Source: Dehalococcoidia bacterium (GTDB lineage Bacteria; Chloroflexota; Dehalococcoidia; SZUA-161). From it: a DNA stretch of 48,386 bases. Both the position numbers and the translations under genes were made by a program. Below the pieces are notes generated by a model. The model was not told where the DNA came from and did no database searches. It saw nothing but the letters and a program-made list of their open reading frames with translations. The number at the start of each line of letters is the position of its first letter. Positions within the stretch are counted from its first letter, which is position 1. The DNA is taken from positions 1 to 48,386 of the forward strand of contig JACWAE010000099.1 in NCBI GenBank assembly GCA_014874385.1. The letters run 5' to 3'. Shown piece by piece: positions 44,311 through 48,386 of the stretch.

Positions 44311-47001
44311 TTGGAAGCAATCACCATCACGCTCAATGGCAGGGAAGTAAGCGGCCATCCAGGAATGACCATACTGGAACTGGCAAAGGAATCAGGCGTA
44401 TCCATACCAACACTTTGTTACGATGCCTATTTAACATCGATTGGAGCCTGTCGCATCTGTCTGGTAGAAGACGAACGCACTGGCGCACTCATGGCATCCT
44501 GCGTTACCCCTATAGCCTCAGGAATGGTGATTAATACCCAATCGCCCAAGGTGCTGGAGCGACGCAAGACTATCATCAAGCTCATGCTCGCCAGCCATCC
44601 CGATTCCTGCCTAGTTTGTGATAAGGGGAATCGTTGCGAACTGCGTAACATATCTGCGGATATGGGCATCGGCCTGGTAGATTTCCAGAGAATACCCCTG
44701 AAAGCCACCATTGAGGAGGTCAATCCCTTCATCGAAAAGGATTTGAGTAAGTGCATATTGTGTGCTAAATGTATCAGAGCAGACCACGAGATGGTCGTCG
44801 AGGGAGCTATTGATTATATACACCGCGGATTCGAATCCAAGCCGGCCACACTGAACGATGTGCCGCTGGAGAAATCGGATTGTACCTTTTGTGGCACATG
44901 CGTTTCCGTTTGTCCCACCGGAGCGCTCATGGAAAAGGAGCGCATCTACAGAGGAACAGTTGCCACAGCCGTGTCCACGACTTGCCCTTTTTGTGGTTGC
45001 GGTTGCAGCATTAGTATAGAGGTCGTGGATAACAGAATAGTGCGAGCCAGACCGGGTAAGGAGAGTTCGGTAAACCGCGGCACAATTTGCGTCAAGGGAA
45101 GCTATGGCTACGATTTCGTGCATAGTCCTGAAAGGCTGACAAGCCCTCTGATAAAAGGTAACAATGGCTTCGAAAAAGCAAGCTGGGAACAGGCTTTAAG
45201 CCTGGTGGCATCGAAATTTAGTCAGATTAAGAATGCTCACGGGCCTAATAGCTTGGCCGTCTACGGCTCGTCCAAGTGCACCAATGAAGAGAACTATCTA
45301 CTGCAGCGATTCACTCGCTGCGTGCTGGGCACCAACAATATAGACAACGGCAGCCGCCTGTACAGCGCAGCAAGCCGCATAGGATTGGGATGGGCTGTCG
45401 GCTTCCCCGGAACAACTAACCATATGGAAGACCTGGAACAGGCCGAGAGCATACTGGTCATTGGAGCTAATCTCACTGCATCGGCGCCTGTGGTGGGATA
45501 CGCAGTGAAGCGTGCGGTGAAATACAAAGGGGCCAAGCTGATTCTGGTCGACCCACAGCAAACAAAGCTCTCTTCATTTGCTCACGTTTGGCTGAGACCA
45601 GAAGTTGGCTCGGATGTGGCATTGTTGAATAGCATGTCAAGAGTAATCATCAGTGAGAACCTAATAGATGAGGAGTTCGTAACCAGAAAAACAGATGACT
45701 TCGAGGCATTCAGCAAGAGTCTAGAGCAATGTACCCCTGAGCATGCGGAGGGGATAACTGGCGTCCGTGCTCAAGACATAAGTCGTGCCGCTCGGCTCTT
45801 CGCCACCGCAGAAAAGGCTGCGATTATTTATGGAAATGGGATAACTCAACATGTCACTGGAACCGAAGCCGTCATGGCTCTGGCGAACCTAGCGATGTTA
45901 ACCGGAAACATGGGGCGCAGAGGTGGCATATATGCAATGCAGAGTGACCGAAATGGGCAGGGTGCATGTGACATGGGTGCCTTGCCCGATTTCCTGCCCG
46001 GATACCAAAGCGTAGAGGATAACCAAACCAGGAAGAAATTCGAGAATCTCTGGGGAGCCAACCTACCCTCCAGCATCGGGCTAACCGCCCTTGAGATGAT
46101 AGAACAAGCGAGAGCCGGAAGAATCAAATGTATGTACATTGTAGGGGAAAATCCAGCGTTGGGTTTCCCCAACCCCGCTTTCGTTAGAGATGTTCTGTCA
46201 TCGCTTGATTTCCTGGTGGTACAGGACCTCTTCTTAACCAAGACAGCGAAGCTGGCGACTGTAGTTCTGCCCGCTGCAAGCTTCGCCGAAAAAGACGGCA
46301 CCTTCACCAACTTTGAAGGGAGAGTTCAGAGAGTTCGCAAAGCTATAAAACCAGTGGGTGAAAGCCTCCCCGACTGGGAGATAATCGTAAAACTGGCAGA
46401 TAAGATGGGGCACCCGATAAAATATCCTTCCCTTCAGAAGTTTATGGATGAAGTCGAAGACTTAGTTCCTTTATATCAAGATATAGGCTATGCTGGCTCT
46501 GAAAAGAAGAGTACAGACAGAGTTGAGTTCGACAGTAGTCTCTCGACGAAAAGACGCCTCTACAAAGGGCAATTCCCCTGCGGATTCGGTCGCTTCTCAC
46601 CCATGGAAAAGAGGCAACCAGGAGAGATAGAGAAAGACGGGTATCCGCTTACCTTGATCGTAGGGAGCATCCTATTCCGCTTCGGCCACGGCTCAAGAAG
46701 CGCAAGGTCGCCGCGACTGAGCAAATTCTCGCCTCAGGCTTATGTAGAAATATGCGAAATAGATGCCAAACCGCTTGGGATTGTAAATGGCACTGAGGTT
46801 AAGCTTATCTCGGAGATGGGCGAGGTGACCGCTGCCGCTAAAATCACTGATACGTTGCCTGCAGGCACGCTCTTCATGCCCAAATCTTTCCCCAACACCT
46901 ACGTCAGTCGACTTTTCAACGTAGTTCTAGACCAGCGTTCGAAGACTCCTTCCCTCAAAGCCTGTAAAGTGAGGCTGGAAAGGAATGACTCTCATGGATA
47001 A
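44311..47001 (+). CDS. FdhA/NuoG-like molybdopterin oxidoreductase lacking the catalytic Cys/Sec
   Basis: 896 residues from TTG at 44311 with GGGAGG upstream. Order: 2Fe-2S domain (LCYDAYLTSIGACRIC), His/Cys cluster segment (HPDSCLVCDKGNRC), two 4Fe-4S motifs (CILCAKC, CTFCGTCVSVCP), then the molybdopterin domain with a 4Fe-4S site (CPFCGCGC) and formate-dehydrogenase landmarks (TNEENYLLQRF, GTNNID). At the active site, where FdhA has R-L-C/U-H, it reads R-L-Y351-S352. It overlaps nuoE by 17 bp. Formate oxidation is therefore doubtful; it may serve as an electron relay or act on another substrate. Confidence 0.88.
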   Translation: MEAITITLNGREVSGHPGMTILELAKESGVSIPTLCYDAYLTSIGACRICLVEDERTGALMASCVTPIASGMVINTQSPKVLERRKTIIKLMLASHPDSCLVCDKGNRCELRNISADMGIGLVDFQRIPLKATIEEVNPFIEKDLSKCILCAKCIRADHEMVVEGAIDYIHRGFESKPATLNDVPLEKSDCTFCGTCVSVCPTGALMEKERIYRGTVATAVSTTCPFCGCGCSISIEVVDNRIVRARPGKESSVNRGTICVKGSYGYDFVHSPERLTSPLIKGNNGFEKASWEQALSLVASKFSQIKNAHGPNSLAVYGSSKCTNEENYLLQRFTRCVLGTNNIDNGSRLYSAASRIGLGWAVGFPGTTNHMEDLEQAESILVIGANLTASAPVVGYAVKRAVKYKGAKLILVDPQQTKLSSFAHVWLRPEVGSDVALLNSMSRVIISENLIDEEFVTRKTDDFEAFSKSLEQCTPEHAEGITGVRAQDISRAARLFATAEKAAIIYGNGITQHVTGTEAVMALANLAMLTGNMGRRGGIYAMQSDRNGQGACDMGALPDFLPGYQSVEDNQTRKKFENLWGANLPSSIGLTALEMIEQARAGRIKCMYIVGENPALGFPNPAFVRDVLSSLDFLVVQDLFLTKTAKLATVVLPAASFAEKDGTFTNFEGRVQRVRKAIKPVGESLPDWEIIVKLADKMGHPIKYPSLQKFMDEVEDLVPLYQDIGYAGSEKKSTDRVEFDSSLSTKRRLYKGQFPCGFGRFSPMEKRQPGEIEKDGYPLTLIVGSILFRFGHGSRSARSPRLSKFSPQAYVEICEIDAKPLGIVNGTEVKLISEMGEVTAAAKITDTLPAGTLFMPKSFPNTYVSRLFNVVLDQRSKTPSLKACKVRLERNDSHG

Positions 47002-47482
47002 ACAGAATACAGCCCGCGAAATTGATCTGAAACGGATAAACCACGTTATAGCTCGGTATAAGGACGAGAAGTGGCCACTGATTCCCCTCCTCCAGGAGAT
47101 ACAGCAGGAATTTGGGTATATCCCTCCCGAGGCCATAGGTCCCATAGCCCGAGTGTTCGGGCTATTCCCTTCTCATGTACAGGGTGTCATTACCTTCTAC
47201 GAACAGCTTTACACTACCCCACGGGGGAAAAAGGTGGTCAGGGTGTGCCGGGGTACAGCGTGCCATGTGCGCGGAGGAAAGACCATACTGAAATTGGCGA
47301 AGCAGTACCTTGGCATTGAAGAAGGACAGACCACCCCTGATATGGAGTACACCCTGGAGACTGTTGCCTGCATAGGTGTTTGTGCCTTGGCACCCAATTT
47401 AGTCATTGGGAAAGATACACACGGCCATATGAATCCCAAGAAGGTGGCTCAACTCTTGGGCAATGCAAAGAGCGAGGGATAA
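46985..47482 (+). CDS. nuoE: NADH dehydrogenase 24-kDa-like subunit (NuoE/HydC type)
   Basis: 165 residues; a second ATG at 46994 is also a plausible start. Thioredoxin-like 2Fe-2S protein with cluster ligands in RVCRGTACHVRGG and ACIGVCALAPN. It pairs with the flavin subunit at 47486 to pass electrons between NAD(H) and the iron-sulfur chain of the FdhA/NuoG-like protein. The order FdhA-like, NuoE, NuoF matches soluble NAD-linked formate dehydrogenases and bifurcating hydrogenase-type modules. It overlaps the upstream gene and sits 3 bp from the next. Confidence 0.95.
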   Translation: MTLMDKQNTAREIDLKRINHVIARYKDEKWPLIPLLQEIQQEFGYIPPEAIGPIARVFGLFPSHVQGVITFYEQLYTTPRGKKVVRVCRGTACHVRGGKTILKLAKQYLGIEEGQTTPDMEYTLETVACIGVCALAPNLVIGKDTHGHMNPKKVAQLLGNAKSEG

Positions 47483-47485
47483 AGC

Positions 47486-48386
47486 ATGCAAAAGCGCTGC
47501 ACTGTTTTGGTTTGTCAGGAAACGCCGTGCCTTTCTAAGAAGTCTGATGTCGTCTATGAGGCGCTTAAGGTGGAGCTGGCGCGTCAGGGGCTGAGAGACA
47601 TTAAGGTGGACTTCACAGGCTGCCACGGTCATGGCCTCTGTGGACAAGGCCCTAGTGTAGTTGTTGAACCCGATGGCATTTTCTATGTCAACGTCGAAGC
47701 CGATGATGTGCCTGAGATCGTGGCCTCCCACCTTAGAGGAGGCAGACCAGTTGAGCGTCTTCTCTACCATGATCCTGCTACAGGTGATGCTATACCCTTA
47801 TATTCAGACATAAAGTTCTACAAAGGGCAGCAACGCATCATCCTGCGTAACTGCGGACATATAAACCCCGAGAAGATTGACGACTATATCGCCAGTGGAG
47901 GCTACTGTGCGCTGGAGAAAGCGCTCCTCAAGATGAAACCCCAAGGAGTCATCGATGAGATAGCAAAAGCTGGCCTCCGGGGCAGGGGCGGTGCTGGATT
48001 CCCCACAGCGCGCAAGTGGGAGTTCTGCCGCAATGCCGCCGGTGAACAGAAATACGTTATCTGCAACGCCGACGAGGGAGACCCTGGCGCCTTCATGGAC
48101 CGCTCCATACTCGAGGCTGACCCTCATGCTGTTATCGAGGGCCTGGCCATTGCCGGATACGCTATAGGGGCTACTGAGGGCTATATCTACGTCCGTGCTG
48201 AATATCCTCTGGCGGTGAAACGATTTCGCATTGCCCTGGAACAAGCTAAAGAGAGAGGATTTATAGGGAAGAACATCCTGGGCTCGGGCTTTAACTTTGT
48301 ATTGCATGTCAAGGAGGGCGCCGGAGCCTTCGTCTGCGGCGAAGAGACAGCTTTAATAGCCTCTATCGAAAGCAAGCGTGGAATGC
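47486..48386 (+). CDS. nuoF: NADH dehydrogenase 51-kDa-like subunit (NuoF/HydB type), cut by the window end
   Basis: The first 300 codons are present; the frame is open to the last base. The N-terminal thioredoxin-like 2Fe-2S domain has CQETPC and GCHGHGLCGQGP. The FMN/NADH domain follows with LRGRGGAGFPTARKW, CNADEGDPGAFMDR and GAGAFVCGEETAL. The C-terminal 4Fe-4S domain must lie beyond the window. It oxidises or reduces NAD(H). The extra N-terminal 2Fe-2S domain is typical of the soluble HydB/FdsB-type proteins rather than of complex I NuoF. Confidence 0.95.
   Translation, partial: MQKRCTVLVCQETPCLSKKSDVVYEALKVELARQGLRDIKVDFTGCHGHGLCGQGPSVVVEPDGIFYVNVEADDVPEIVASHLRGGRPVERLLYHDPATGDAIPLYSDIKFYKGQQRIILRNCGHINPEKIDDYIASGGYCALEKALLKMKPQGVIDEIAKAGLRGRGGAGFPTARKWEFCRNAAGEQKYVICNADEGDPGAFMDRSILEADPHAVIEGLAIAGYAIGATEGYIYVRAEYPLAVKRFRIALEQAKERGFIGKNILGSGFNFVLHVKEGAGAFVCGEETALIASIESKRGM

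Noticed and set aside
44311-47001. Active Sec- or Cys-dependent formate dehydrogenase
   Set aside because: No in-frame UGA and no Cys at the catalytic position, which is TAC (Tyr).
1-48386. CRISPR array, rRNA operon, insertion sequence ends or complete prophage
   Set aside because: I found no regularly spaced repeats, rRNA-like sequence, transposase or phage structural genes; the only mobile signal is the integrase with the tRNA half.

Overview
The window most likely comes from an uncultured anaerobic bacterium of the Chloroflexota, close to Dehalococcoidia. I base this on gene content and the style of the proteins: split methylmalonyl-CoA mutase, several CoA-transferases, a 2-hydroxyacyl-CoA dehydratase/benzoyl-CoA-reductase-like set, the minimal SmsCB iron-sulfur machine, rubrerythrin/desulforedoxin oxygen defence and a formate-dehydrogenase-like complex. 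No rRNA is present, so the placement is an inference.

Layout. 0-3 kb: three secreted or hydrophobic proteins of unknown role, including one with two fibronectin-III-like repeats. 3.1-6.3 kb: gyrA and a VTT-domain membrane protein. 6.3-10.8 kb (minus): mcmA1-mce-mcmA2 (methylmalonyl-CoA/succinyl-CoA interconversion), then yebC-ruvC-ruvA. 10.9-13.9 kb (plus): ruvB, queH and an orphan response regulator with an unrecognised output region. 13.9-16.5 kb (minus): two class III CoA-transferases, one lacking the usual catalytic Asp. 16.6-24.4 kb (minus): a long redox and oxidative-stress island. In transcription order it holds a selenocysteine glutaredoxin, an AhpF/TrxR-like flavoprotein, rubrerythrin, desulforedoxin, superoxide dismutase, a K+ channel, SmsC, SmsB, a flavoredoxin-rubredoxin fusion, a Crp/Fnr regulator, a ferredoxin and a zinc-ribbon protein. 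24.7-30.2 kb (plus): a tandem LuxR-HTH protein, two FAD oxidoreductases and a nitroreductase-like protein. 30.3-33.7 kb (minus): a 2-hydroxyacyl-CoA dehydratase-like pair with its ATP-dependent activator. 33.8-38.9 kb: rpoD, a lonB remnant, transketolase and a DivIVA-like coiled-coil protein. 39-41 kb: a tyrosine recombinase fused to a tRNA-Arg 3' half (attachment site) and decayed sequence. 41.2-44.2 kb: a GAF histidine kinase, a NarL-type regulator and a double-receiver protein. 44.3 kb to the end: FdhA/NuoG-like, NuoE and truncated NuoF subunits.

The strongest new signal is the 79-residue glutaredoxin at 24180-24419. Its CPYC motif is encoded as UGA-P-Y-C, and a perfect 6-bp stem with a G-initiated loop lies 14 nt after the UGA, as expected of a bacterial SECIS. 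It is the first gene of the oxidative-stress run and sits directly before an AhpF-like reductase, matching the Cp9/Cp34 pair known from Clostridium pasteurianum. Gene callers would start it at an internal Met and lose the active site. Other notable signals are a shared TGAGAC-N4-GTCAYAT motif upstream of three genes, a tandem operator 22 bp apart in front of the double-receiver gene, and a formate-dehydrogenase-like subunit with Tyr-Ser in place of the catalytic Cys/Sec-His.
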